Positions 35,649 to 44,054 of a stretch of 64,000 nt of DNA are shown here, piece by piece. Origin of the DNA: Pseudomonas sp. WS 5079 (GTDB lineage Bacteria; Pseudomonadota; Gammaproteobacteria; Pseudomonadales; Pseudomonadaceae); assembly GCF_012985465.1 (NCBI RefSeq), contig NZ_JAAQWN010000007.1, forward strand, positions 354,889-418,888, in the 5' to 3' direction. Under the pieces are notes generated by a model that searched no databases, had not been told where the DNA came from, and saw only the letters and a list, made by a program, of their open reading frames with translations. Both the position numbers and the translations under genes were made by a program. Within the stretch, counting starts at the first letter, position 1. The number at the start of each line of letters is the position of its first letter.

Positions 35649-36043
35649 CTGTCCCGCGCTCCTTAAAATAAGAATGATTGATCTTGGTTAGTCCCGGAAT
35701 AATCGGGCAAGTTGCATGGTTTATTCTGATTGATTCAAAGCCCTATCGCGCAGCTATCTGAGACCATTCCTACTTATATGCCTGGGCAGCGGGTTTTTAA
35801 CCCTTGTTGACCCTTCGGCAGTCCTACAGCCTCTCTGATCCCTTGATCCGACCATTGGCCATCGTGCATTTCGCACGGTGAGGATAGGCGCATCGTGCAG
35901 GATGCTGCTGACAAGAAACGCACCTATCTTTTAAGTGGCTGATTTTATTGGCTTTTATTTGGATTAAAAACTGGCATGCACTCTGCAATACCTCCTCTAC
36001 AAGCGTGATCAACGAACAAAACAACATGCGGGAGAGATTCAGG
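35649..36043. other. Divergent algB / small-gene regulatory region
   Basis: No gene is seen in 395 bases. On the plus strand it carries a sigma-54 promoter at 35972-35987, an AT-rich, IHF-like stretch between 35940 and 35970, and a 9-base motif CATCGTGCA repeated at 35860-35868 and 35891-35899, 31 bases apart. The first copy is part of an imperfect palindrome (ATCGTGC-N5-GCACGGT). The algB promoter must lie in the left half. Confidence 0.65.
35972..35987 (+). promoter_or_regulatory. Sigma-54 (-24/-12) promoter
   Basis: TGGCATGCACTCTGCA fits the RpoN consensus TGGCACG-N4-TTGCW with GG at 35973-35974 and GC at 35985-35986, ten bases apart. The transcript would start near 35998, 46 bases before the next gene. 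Confidence 0.8.
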
Positions 36044-36328
36044 ATGACTCGCCAAAGCCTCAAGCCATTGCGTGTATCGCCACTGCGCCTTCAACAGGGG
36101 CTGTTTGCCAGCCTCGCCTTGATGGTGACCTTGATCGGTGGCCAGCAATTGCAACATTGGCAGCAGAGCCAGCAGTCCGCCCCGCAGTTCGAGCGCGCAC
36201 CGATGACACAGACCCATTTCCGTTCCGTTGGCAGCACCAGCGCTGACGTGACAGCCCCACGCATGATGGCGGTTGAACAGGACATTGCCCTGTACGACGA
36301 ACCCGTCCAGGAACGCTGGGTGTTCTAG
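36044..36328 (+). CDS. Hypothetical single-pass membrane protein
   Basis: The 94-residue product has one hydrophobic segment (about 18-33, LFASLALMVTLIGGQQ) and a polar, Gln/Ser-rich tail; I do not recognise a family. CGGGAGAG lies 8 bases before the ATG at 36044; the in-frame ATG at 36026 (MRERFRMTRQ) is an alternative. It is driven by the sigma-54 promoter just upstream and is followed after 79 bases by the DUF1328 gene. Confidence 0.72.
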   Translation: MTRQSLKPLRVSPLRLQQGLFASLALMVTLIGGQQLQHWQQSQQSAPQFERAPMTQTHFRSVGSTSADVTAPRMMAVEQDIALYDEPVQERWVF

Positions 36329-36407
36329 GCACGAACCTGCCGCCCCGTTGGGTGCGACAGGATGGCTACACAGCAGTCACTTCTATAGACGCAAAAGGAG
36401 AATCACC

Positions 36408-36572
36408 ATGTTGAGTTGGGCAATCACATTCCTGATCATTGCCATTGTGGCTGCAGTCCTGGGCTTCGGTGGTATCGCGGGCACCGCTACGGGTATCGCC
36501 AAGATTCTCTTTGTCGTCTTCCTGGTGATGTTCATCGCTTCCTTCTTCTTTGGCCGTCGCGGTCGAGGTTGA
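36408..36572 (+). CDS. DUF1328 (YtjA-like) small membrane protein
   Basis: The 54-residue protein is almost entirely hydrophobic (two helices split by a Gly-rich GFGGIAGTATG turn) and ends in a basic GRRGRG tail, which is the DUF1328 pattern. AAAAGGAG precedes the ATG at 36408. It is two bases from the Ivy-like gene, so they are likely co-translated. Known relatives are stress-induced in pseudomonads; the role is unknown. Confidence 0.88.
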   Translation: MLSWAITFLIIAIVAAVLGFGGIAGTATGIAKILFVVFLVMFIASFFFGRRGRG

Positions 36573-36574
36573 AC

Positions 36575-37042
36575 ATGGCCAACTTGTCTTTCAAAACCCT
36601 GGCTGCCGCCCTGCTGTTGGGCGGCAGTGGCTTGGCCATGGCCGCCAATGACGGCCAGGCGCGGGCCAATGAACTGCTCAATGCCGACCCGCAGTATCGG
36701 GAAACCTGGCAGGGCGTGGTCAAGAAGGAAGAGCGCCTGCCGGAATGGGTGATCAATCTGTCGGGCACCTCTGAGCAGATGAATGCCGTCACGGAGGACG
36801 GTGATGGGTATCTGGTAGGGCCGCTGTGTGAAACGGCTGACACCTGCCTGAATAAACGCCTGATCGTTGCCTTCAGCCTTGATAAGGAAGATGCCTACGC
36901 GATGCTGGTCGAAGTCCCAGCCGGGCTTCCGGCGGACAAGTCGCCAACTAGGCATGCGGACTATCGCTTCATCGGCAAGCCTGATGAAGGCATGCAGAAG
37001 TTGCTCATGGAGCAACTGAAGAAAGATCCGAATTGGTACTAG
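36575..37042 (+). CDS. Ivy-family lysozyme inhibitor homologue with altered loop
   Basis: The 155-residue protein has a signal peptide (MANLSFKTLAAALLLGGSGL AMA) and the Ivy fold (PEWVINLSGTSEQMN, GPLC..., LVAFSL-type strand). E. coli Ivy inserts the loop CKPHDC, with its His, into the lysozyme active site; here the loop is C-ETADT-C, one residue longer and without His. It may therefore bind a different target or be inactive against C-type lysozyme. The stop codon overlaps a small GC stem (AGGCCCG/CGGGCCT, 37041-37058). Confidence 0.82.
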   Translation: MANLSFKTLAAALLLGGSGLAMAANDGQARANELLNADPQYRETWQGVVKKEERLPEWVINLSGTSEQMNAVTEDGDGYLVGPLCETADTCLNKRLIVAFSLDKEDAYAMLVEVPAGLPADKSPTRHADYRFIGKPDEGMQKLLMEQLKKDPNWY

Positions 37043-37748
37043 GCCCGTCTGCGGGCCTTACCCACATGGAAACCGGCCAACTGCCTGTTTCCGTTTGCAC
37101 CTGCCTGGCGGCGGTGCATGACCAGGGGGCCGGGTTGCTCTGATCAAAGTGGATCGGCGTGACCTACGGGTACAGGGAGTGCCTGCGCAAGGGCCGGGTC
37201 AGGAGAAAAGCTGCGACGCAGGTCCGCAGGCAGTTATGGCCTGACGGACTTGCGACGGGCTTGCTCAGCATCCCGTGGCACTTATGCTGTACTTAGCTGC
37301 AAATTTCCTTTCTGCATCATCACAACCGTTTCACGGTGTTGCTACGTGACCATCTATCGAGAAAGTTTGTCTACGGCCAGACCTGTTTCTTGACGGTATG
37401 CGTAGGAAATTTCAAGAGTTTTTCCCTCCCCGCAAAAAAACCGAAAATCCCTGGGCAAGCCTGAAATGACCGGTTCACGGCAGGTATGCCTGACAAAATG
37501 TCGCATTCGAACTGACCAAACAGACAGATTTATTTGCAAAAACCCATGCCGATTCGGCATAGGGTAGGCGTTTACGGCATTAGACTCTGCCCCCGCGCAT
37601 CGGAATAGTTGCGCCTTTTTTCGCTTGCCAGTAAGCCATATCGGCCATCTGCGGTGACCTTCTACGGAGGTTGATGCTCACACTTTTTCGCTCCCGGGCG
37701 TTCCAGCTGGCGCATCTGCCTGAGTCCACTTGAAACAAGGGTAATGAC
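37043..37748. other. 706-base gene-free region upstream of gltP
   Basis: No protein gene is convincing here. It holds a weak sigma-54-like sequence TGGCACTTATGCTGTA at 37276-37291, a perfect odd palindrome ATGCCGA-T-TCGGCAT at 37546-37560, and a stem GCGCA/TGCGC (37595-37614) followed by seven T residues ending at 37621, which could end an sRNA or an attenuated leader. The gltP leader would run from there. Confidence 0.45.
37546..37560. repeat. Perfect 15-base palindrome upstream of gltP
   Basis: ATGCCGATTCGGCAT is symmetric around its central T, 189 bases before the gltP ATG. It could be an operator or the stem of an RNA hairpin. Confidence 0.5.
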
Positions 37749-39080
37749 ATGAAGAAGGCAAAACTAAGCCTCGCCTGGCAGATCCTCATCGGTCTGGTGC
37801 TAGGGATTGCAATCGGTGCTGTACTCAACCACTTCAGTGCCGAAAAAGCCTGGTGGATCAGCAACGTGTTGCAACCGGCGGGCGATATCTTTATCCGCCT
37901 GATCAAGATGATCGTGATCCCGATCGTGATTTCGTCGCTGATTGTCGGAATCGCCGGTGTGGGGGATGCGAAAAAACTCGGTCGGATCGGCGTGAAGACC
38001 ATCGTTTACTTCGAAGTGGTCACTACCATTGCGATTGTGGTCGGTCTGCTGTTGGCCAACCTGTTCCACCCCGGTGCCGGGATCGACATGAGTACCCTGG
38101 GTACCGTGGATATCTCCAAGTACCAGGCGACCGCCGCCGAGGTGCAGCATGAACATGCGTTCATCGAGACCATCCTCAACCTGATCCCATCGAACATCTT
38201 TGCCGCCGTGGCCCGTGGCGAGATGCTGCCGATCATCTTCTTCTCCGTGTTGTTCGGCCTGGGCTTGTCGAGCCTCAAGCCAGACCTGCGCGAACCCCTG
38301 GTCACCATGTTCCAGGGCGTGTCCGAGAGCATGTTCAAAGTCACCCACATGATCATGAAATACGCCCCTATCGGTGTATTCGCCCTGATCGCCGTGACCG
38401 TGGCCAACTTCGGCTTCGCCTCGCTGCTGCCATTGGCCAAGCTGGTAATCCTGGTCTACGTTGCCATCCTGTTCTTCGCCTTTGTGATTCTTGGCCTGAT
38501 CGCCCGCCTGTTTGGCTTCTCGGTGATCAAGTTGATGCGCATCTTCAAGGATGAGCTGGTACTGGCCTACTCCACCGCCAGCTCCGAGACCGTGCTGCCG
38601 CGCGTGATCGAGAAGATGGAAGCCTACGGTGCGCCGAAAGCCATTTGCAGCTTCGTGGTGCCGACCGGTTACTCGTTCAACCTCGACGGTTCGACCCTGT
38701 ACCAGAGCATCGCGGCGATCTTCATTGCCCAGCTGTATGGCATCGACCTGTCGGTTGGCCAGCAACTGATGCTGGTACTCACCCTGATGGTCACCTCCAA
38801 AGGTATCGCCGGCGTGCCGGGCGTGTCCTTCGTGGTGCTGCTGGCCACCCTGGGCAGCGTGGGTATCCCATTGGAAGGCCTGGCGTTCATCGCCGGTGTC
38901 GACCGCATCATGGACATGGCGCGTACCGCCCTGAACGTGATCGGCAACGCCCTGGCCGTGCTGGTCATCGCGCGTTGGGAAGGCATGTACGACGATGCCA
39001 AGGGCGAGCGCTACTGGAACTCCCTGCCACACTGGCGGACCAAGACCGCGCTGCCGGCTGGCGAGACCAGCCAGGGCTGA
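37749..39080 (+). CDS. gltP: Proton/glutamate-aspartate symporter GltP
   Basis: GltP imports acidic amino acids with protons. The 443-residue protein belongs to the DAACS (DctA/GltP) family: eight helices, two re-entrant hairpins, and the substrate motifs AYSTASSETVLPRV, PTGYSFNLDGSTLY and NVIGNALAVLVI. A Gly-rich AAGGG site lies before the ATG at 37749. A terminator follows 20 bases after the stop. Homologous to PA5479. Confidence 0.94.
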   Translation: MKKAKLSLAWQILIGLVLGIAIGAVLNHFSAEKAWWISNVLQPAGDIFIRLIKMIVIPIVISSLIVGIAGVGDAKKLGRIGVKTIVYFEVVTTIAIVVGLLLANLFHPGAGIDMSTLGTVDISKYQATAAEVQHEHAFIETILNLIPSNIFAAVARGEMLPIIFFSVLFGLGLSSLKPDLREPLVTMFQGVSESMFKVTHMIMKYAPIGVFALIAVTVANFGFASLLPLAKLVILVYVAILFFAFVILGLIARLFGFSVIKLMRIFKDELVLAYSTASSETVLPRVIEKMEAYGAPKAICSFVVPTGYSFNLDGSTLYQSIAAIFIAQLYGIDLSVGQQLMLVLTLMVTSKGIAGVPGVSFVVLLATLGSVGIPLEGLAFIAGVDRIMDMARTALNVIGNALAVLVIARWEGMYDDAKGERYWNSLPHWRTKTALPAGETSQG

Positions 39081-39098
39081 TCCCTGCTTGATACGCAC

Positions 39099-39121
39099 AA
39101 ACCCCGGTAAATCCGGGGTTT
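39099..39121 (+). terminator. Rho-independent terminator of gltP
   Basis: AAACCCCGG (39099-39107), loop TAAAT, CCGGGGTTT (39113-39121): a nine-base perfect stem ending in T residues. Confidence 0.85.
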
Positions 39122-39175
39122 GTCGTTTCTGTCAGCCCCGCTATCATTCGCCACATATTTAAAGGGGTGTGACTG

Positions 39176-40405
39176 ATGCTCAATGGCCTGTGGCTTGGCT
39201 TCTTTGTCGTGGCGATGGTATCGGCGCTGGTGCAATGGCTGGTGGGCGGTAACGCCGGGATCTTTGCGGCGATGGTGGAGAGTATCTTCGCCATGGCCAA
39301 GCTGTCTGTGGAAGTGATGGTGCTGCTGTTCGGCACCTTGACCCTGTGGCTGGGCTTTTTGCGCATCGCCGAGAAGGCCGGGATCGTCGAGTGGCTGGCC
39401 AAGGCCCTGGGCCCGCTGTTCTTGCGGCTGATGCCGGAAGTACCGGCCGGTCACCCGGCCATCGGCTTGATCACCCTCAACTTTGCCGCCAACGGCCTGG
39501 GCCTGGATAACGCGGCGACGCCGATCGGCCTCAAGGCCATGAAGGCGCTGCAAGAACTCAATCCGATCCCCAACACCGCGACCAACGCGCAGATCCTGTT
39601 CCTGGTGCTCAACGCGTCTTCCCTGACGCTGCTGCCGGTGACGATCTTCATGTACCGCGCCCAGCAAGGCGCGCCCGACCCGACCCTGGTGTTCCTGCCG
39701 ATCCTGCTAGCCACCAGCGCCTCGACCCTGGTGGGCCTGCTGTCGGTGGCGCTGATGCAGCGCCTGCGCCTTTGGGACCCGGTAGTGCTGGCGTACCTGA
39801 TCCCCGGTGCGCTGGTGCTGGGCGGCTTCATGGCCTTGCTGGCGACGATGTCGGCCACGGCCCTGGCGGGCTTGTCTTCGATCCTCGGCAACCTCACGTT
39901 GTTTGGCCTGATCATGCTGTTTTTGCTGATCGGTGCGCTGCGCAAGGTCAAGGTCTATGAAGCGTTTGTCGAAGGCGCCAAAGAGGGCTTTGACGTCGCG
40001 AAGAACCTGCTGCCGTACCTGGTGGCGATGCTGTGTGCGGTTGGCGTACTGCGCGCTTCCGGGGCGCTGGAGTTTGGCCTCGAAGGGATTCGCCATCTGG
40101 TGGCCTGGACGGGCCTGGACACGCGCTTCGTCGATGCCTTGCCCACGGCGATGGTCAAGCCCTTCTCCGGCAGCGCGGCGCGGGCGATGCTGATCGAGAC
40201 CATGCAGACCCAGGGTGTGGACAGCTTCCCGGCGCTGGTGGCGGCGACGATCCAGGGCAGTACCGAGACCACCTTCTACGTGCTGGCGGTGTACTTTGGC
40301 TCGGTGGGTATCCAGCGGGCGCGGCATGCGGTGGGGTGTGCGTTGCTGGCGGAATTGGCCGGTGTGGTGGCGGCGATTGCGGTTTGCTACTGGTTCTTTG
40401 GCTAA
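39176..40405 (+). CDS. Nucleoside-recognition (Gate-domain) membrane protein
   Basis: The 409-residue protein is a fusion of two Gate/spore-maturation-like domains (SpmA and SpmB-like): about ten helices, with NFAANGLGLDNAATPIGLKAM in the first half and PTAMVKPFSGSAARAM plus IQGSTETTFYVLAVYFGSVG in the second. Such proteins are suspected transporters, but no substrate is proven. AAAGGGG precedes the ATG at 39176. A REPIN follows. Confidence 0.88.
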   Translation: MLNGLWLGFFVVAMVSALVQWLVGGNAGIFAAMVESIFAMAKLSVEVMVLLFGTLTLWLGFLRIAEKAGIVEWLAKALGPLFLRLMPEVPAGHPAIGLITLNFAANGLGLDNAATPIGLKAMKALQELNPIPNTATNAQILFLVLNASSLTLLPVTIFMYRAQQGAPDPTLVFLPILLATSASTLVGLLSVALMQRLRLWDPVVLAYLIPGALVLGGFMALLATMSATALAGLSSILGNLTLFGLIMLFLLIGALRKVKVYEAFVEGAKEGFDVAKNLLPYLVAMLCAVGVLRASGALEFGLEGIRHLVAWTGLDTRFVDALPTAMVKPFSGSAARAMLIETMQTQGVDSFPALVAATIQGSTETTFYVLAVYFGSVGIQRARHAVGCALLAELAGVVAAIAVCYWFFG

Positions 40406-40411
40406 GCTTAG

Positions 40412-40495
40412 ATCGCTATCGCAGGCAAGCCAGCTCCCACATTTTGATGTGTGAACACCGTCAAATGTGGGAGCTGGCTTGCCTGCGATGAGGCC
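40412..40495. repeat. REPIN, TGGCTTGCCTGCGAT type
   Basis: ATCGCAGGCAAGCCAGCTCCCACA-type left arm and TGTGGGAGCTGGCTTGCCTGCGAT-type right arm, inverted. It lies between the convergent nucleoside-recognition and ABC-lipoprotein genes. Confidence 0.9.
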
Positions 40496-40496
40496 C

Positions 40497-41114
40497 TCAG
40501 CGTTTCGGCGCTGTATTGCCCTGCTGCACCACCCAATCCACCACCTGCTTGTTCAACTGATCCCCCGCCAACCCAAACCCGGCCACTACCGCCGGCACCT
40601 GGGTATCACTCACCGGCTGGCGCACTTCAAAGCGCTTGGCCGCTACGATCCGCTGGTCACTGCCGCGCACCAATCGCGCATCCAGCCGGATCACCACCTC
40701 CACCGCCGCGCCCCGGTACTCGCTCTGGAAGGCCTGCAACTGCCCGCCCAGCTCGAAATCCGCCTGCAGGTTGGTGTCATCGGTGCTCAGGAACGCCACC
40801 CGGCCATCACGCTGGAAACCGTCCAGCAGACGGTTGCGCAGCAGCACCGGCGCCGGATCGCTCCAGCGCGACTGGGCGTAGCTGCTGATCAAGTCGCCCT
40901 GGGGCACCACGGCAATGCGCGGGCTGTCGAGGAATTCACTGGCCTGCGGCTTGGCCAGGCGCAATGACCAGGTGCCCGCGCTGCCATGGGCAGGTGCTGG
41001 CGCCTGGGCCGCCGGCAGCCGGTAGACATTGGACGGATCGGCCTTGGGCAGGATCGAGCAGGCGCTGACCAGGGCCAGGGCTACCGGGAGGATCATTTGG
41101 TAAGCACGCTTCAT
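40497..41114 (-). CDS. ABC-type transport auxiliary lipoprotein (PqiC/MlaB-partner type)
   Basis: The 205-residue protein has a lipobox ending ALVSAC (acylated at about 19) and the PF03886-like core (SSYAQSRWSDPAPVLLRNRLLDGF, then QADFELGGQLQAFQ). It is the last gene of a four-gene lipid-transport cluster and overlaps the MCE gene by four bases (ATGA). It probably bridges to the outer membrane. Confidence 0.88.
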   Translation of the reverse strand: MKRAYQMILPVALALVSACSILPKADPSNVYRLPAAQAPAPAHGSAGTWSLRLAKPQASEFLDSPRIAVVPQGDLISSYAQSRWSDPAPVLLRNRLLDGFQRDGRVAFLSTDDTNLQADFELGGQLQAFQSEYRGAAVEVVIRLDARLVRGSDQRIVAAKRFEVRQPVSDTQVPAVVAGFGLAGDQLNKQVVDWVVQQGNTAPKR

Positions 41115-42049
41115 GGCGTGAACTCCTTGTTCTTGTCACTGCCCAGCAGATACCCGCTGGGGTTGGCTTCCAGGCGACGGGTGATGGCGCGCAGGGAGCC
41201 GAGGGTATCGCGCAGCTCGCGCACGGCGGGCGCCAGTTCGTTGAGGCCCTGCATGCCGCTGTTCAGGGAGTCCTTGTTGCTGTCCAACAAACTGTTGATG
41301 GTGGCGGTGCTTTGCTCCAGGGAGCGCATGGCCCCTTCGGCGCTGCCGAACATCTGTTTGCCCTGGTCGTTGAGCAGCCCGTTGGCGTTGCGCATCAGCG
41401 CGGTGGTCTGCTCCAGGGCGCCGCCGGCCTGTTTGCTGACCTGGGCCAATTGCTGCATCACCACCTTGATATCGCCCCGTTGCTCGGCGATGGCCCCGGT
41501 GGTCTGCTCCAGGTGCGCCAGGGTGCCGCTCAGGCGGTCGACGTTAGCCGGCGAGAACATGCGGTTGGCGTTGTGCAGCAACAGGTTGATGCTGGTCATC
41601 AGGTCGTTGCTGTTGTTCAGCAGCCGGGCAATGGGCGATGGCGAGGCGATGATCTGCGGCAGCTCGCCGTTCTTGCCCTTGAGCTCGGCGCTTTGTGGGG
41701 TGCCGCCGCTGAGCTGGATGATCGAGGTGCCGGTGATGCCGGTCAGCGCCAGCTTGGCCTGGGTGTCTTCCTTGATCGGTGTCTGCCCGGCCAGGCGGAT
41801 GCGCGCCAGTACGCGGCGCGGGTCCTTGGGATCCAGGCGCAGGCTGGTGACATCACCGACCTTGATCCCGCTGTACTGCACCGCGCTGCCCTGGGACAGG
41901 CCGCTGACCGCTTCGTTGAAGATCACTTCGTAATCCTGGAACGCGCTGTCGACGCTGGACTTGGCCAGCCACAGGCCGAAGAGCATGGCGCCGACCACGA
42001 CTATCACGCTGAACAGACCGATCATCACATGATGGGCTCGGGTTTCCAT
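41111..42049 (-). CDS. MCE-domain substrate-binding protein of an Mla-like ABC transporter
   Basis: The 312-residue protein has one N-terminal helix (about 9-28, METRAHHVMIGLFSVIVV), an MCE domain (VSGLSQGSAVQYSGIKVGDV, about 45-120), then a long helical/coiled stretch with repeated polar heptads. MCE proteins carry lipids between membranes. The ATG at 42049 lies one base after the ATPase gene's stop. The long helix is typical of the one-copy MCE proteins that bridge the periplasm. Confidence 0.92.
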   Translation of the reverse strand: METRAHHVMIGLFSVIVVVGAMLFGLWLAKSSVDSAFQDYEVIFNEAVSGLSQGSAVQYSGIKVGDVTSLRLDPKDPRRVLARIRLAGQTPIKEDTQAKLALTGITGTSIIQLSGGTPQSAELKGKNGELPQIIASPSPIARLLNNSNDLMTSINLLLHNANRMFSPANVDRLSGTLAHLEQTTGAIAEQRGDIKVVMQQLAQVSKQAGGALEQTTALMRNANGLLNDQGKQMFGSAEGAMRSLEQSTATINSLLDSNKDSLNSGMQGLNELAPAVRELRDTLGSLRAITRRLEANPSGYLLGSDKNKEFTP

Positions 42050-42050
42050 G

Positions 42051-42854
42051 TCATACCTCGTTGAGCTGTTGAGCGGCATCCAATGCCGCGCGGCCCCGGG
42101 GGCCATGAAAGTATTCGTGAATCCAGGCGTCGTTCGTTTGCGAAACAACCTCTATGGCTCCGGCCACCAATACCTTTTTCTGCGCCAGCACCGCCACGCG
42201 GTCGGTGATGGTGTAGAGCGTGTCCAGGTCATGGGTGATCAGCAGCACACTCAGGCCCAAGGCATCGCGCAGGGTCAGGATCAGTTGGTCGAATGCCGCT
42301 GCACCGATGGGGTCGAGGCCGGCGGTGGGTTCATCGAGAAACAGAATGTCCGGGTCCAGGGCCAGGGCGCGGGCCAGGGCCGCACGCTTGATCATCCCGC
42401 CGGAGAGCGACGACGGGTATTTGTCGGCCGCCGACAACGGCAGCCCGGCCAGGGCCAGCTTCACCGCCGCCAGGTGCTCGGCATCGGCGCGGCTGAGGCC
42501 TGCGTGTTCGATCAATGGCAGGGCGACGTTCTCCGTGACCGTCAGCGAGGAAAACAGCGCGCCCTTCTGGAACAGCACGCCGAAACGTCGTTCCACCAGG
42601 GAGCGCTCCTGCTCCGACAGGCTCGGCAGGTTCTGCCCGAACACCCGCACCTGCCCTTCGCTGGGCTGGCGCAGGCCGATGATGCTGCGCAGCAACACCG
42701 ACTTGCCGCTGCCCGAGCCGCCGACCAAGGCAAGGATCTCGCCTTTGTACAGGTCCAGGTCGAGGTTTTCATGCACGCTCTGCGGGCCAAAGCGGTTGCA
42801 CAGGCCACGGACTTCGATCACCGCCTCGCTGGGCGCTCGCTGTAAACGGCTCAC
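42051..42854 (-). CDS. Mla-like ABC transporter ATPase
   Basis: The 267-residue protein (GTG start at 42854, GTGA overlap with the permease stop) has Walker A (GGSGSGKSVLLRSI), the signature LSGGMIKRAALARAL and Walker B (DILFLDEPTAGLDPIGA). SGGMxKR and the partner gene set match MlaF-type ATPases. The longer frame upstream (to 43118) has no family-like sequence and was rejected. Confidence 0.92.
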   Translation of the reverse strand: MSRLQRAPSEAVIEVRGLCNRFGPQSVHENLDLDLYKGEILALVGGSGSGKSVLLRSIIGLRQPSEGQVRVFGQNLPSLSEQERSLVERRFGVLFQKGALFSSLTVTENVALPLIEHAGLSRADAEHLAAVKLALAGLPLSAADKYPSSLSGGMIKRAALARALALDPDILFLDEPTAGLDPIGAAAFDQLILTLRDALGLSVLLITHDLDTLYTITDRVAVLAQKKVLVAGAIEVVSQTNDAWIHEYFHGPRGRAALDAAQQLNEV

Positions 42855-43999
42855 CAGCCCATCTCCATAAAGAACAGTGCGGCGACTGCGTCGAGCACGA
42901 TCACCACGAAAATCGACTGCACCACCGCAGAGGTGGTGTGGGCGCCGACCGACTCGGCGCTGCCGCTGACCTTGAAGCCTTCCAGGCAGCCAATGGCGGC
43001 GATCAGGAAGGCAAAGAACGGCGCTTTGACCAGGCCCACCAGCAAATGCTGGACGCCAATGTCCGATTGCAGCAGCGAGAGGAACATCGCCGGCGAGATA
43101 TCCAGGGCCACGGCGCACACCACGCCGCCGCCGATAATCCCCGAAATCATGGCGAGAAAGGTCAGCATCGGCAGCGCTACCAGCAGCGCGAGGACGCGCG
43201 GCAGCACCAGCAACTCCATGGGGTCGAGGCCCATGGTGCGGATGGCGTCGATTTCTTCGTTGGCCTTCATCGAGCCGATCTGTGCGGTGAAGGCGCTGGC
43301 GGTGCGGCCGGCCATCAGGATCGCGGTGAGTAGGACACCGAACTCCCGCAGGAAGGAAAACGCCACGAGGTCCACGGTAAAAATACTCGCGCCGAAACTT
43401 TCCAGCACCGTGGCGCCGAGAAACGCGACCACGGCGCCCACCAAAAAGGTCAGCAAGGCGACGATGGGTGCGGCATCGAGCCCGGTCTGTTCGATATGCG
43501 CCACCATCGGCGTCAGGCGCCAGCGCTTGGGCCGGAACACGCCGCGGGCAAAGGTTGCGAGGATCAGGCCGATAAAGCCCAGCAGGGTCATGGCGTCTTG
43601 CCAGACCGTATCCACCGCGCGGCCGATGCGGGCCAACAGCTGGATGCCGGCGCTTTCCTGCGGCTCTTTGACCGGCACACAGAAATCATTCAGGGAGCGG
43701 TAGACGGTCTTGAGCAGTGCGCGGTCGGCGGCGGGCAGACGGCAGTCGGTTTGTTCGGCGGAGTGTTCGATGCGCTCCGGGCCCAGCAGCTCTACCAGCA
43801 GCGAGGCGCCGGCGGTGTCGAGCGCACCCAGGCCGTTGAGGTCGACGCGGGTGCTGGCGTCGTACTGGCCGTCGAGGCTTGTCGACAACTTCTTCAGGGC
43901 GCTGTAATGGGCCAGCGTCCAGTCCCCGGTGACCCGTAGTTGGGGCGGCTGGGTGGATGCGTCCAGGTGGGCATTGCCTGCCGTTGTGCTACTGGTCAT
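42851..43999 (-). CDS. Mla-like ABC permease with N-terminal STAS domain
   Basis: The 382-residue protein has a STAS-like domain (about 20-100, with GLGALDTAGASLLVELL) fused to an MlaE permease (five or six helices; GRTASAFTAQIGSMKANEEIDAIRTMG is the MlaE signature). In E. coli the STAS part is the separate MlaB protein, so here both subunits are one. GGAG is located just before the ATG at 43999; the in-frame ATG at 44029 is less likely. Confidence 0.92.
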   Translation of the reverse strand: MTSSTTAGNAHLDASTQPPQLRVTGDWTLAHYSALKKLSTSLDGQYDASTRVDLNGLGALDTAGASLLVELLGPERIEHSAEQTDCRLPAADRALLKTVYRSLNDFCVPVKEPQESAGIQLLARIGRAVDTVWQDAMTLLGFIGLILATFARGVFRPKRWRLTPMVAHIEQTGLDAAPIVALLTFLVGAVVAFLGATVLESFGASIFTVDLVAFSFLREFGVLLTAILMAGRTASAFTAQIGSMKANEEIDAIRTMGLDPMELLVLPRVLALLVALPMLTFLAMISGIIGGGVVCAVALDISPAMFLSLLQSDIGVQHLLVGLVKAPFFAFLIAAIGCLEGFKVSGSAESVGAHTTSAVVQSIFVVIVLDAVAALFFMEMGW

Positions 44000-44054
44000 A
44001 AGCTCCGAGCTTGTTTGGCTATTCCACAATTGCTATGTAATAGCACGATCCGTC

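Noticed and set aside
37276..37291. Sigma-54 promoter for gltP
   Set aside because: TGGCACTTATGCTGTA has GG but GT in place of the -12 GC and lies over 450 bases from the gene; kept only as a remark in the region entry.
42855..43118. Longer start for the Mla-like ATPase
   Set aside because: The extra 88 residues are antisense-like sequence of the upstream permease in another frame; the GTG at 42854 gives the usual family length.
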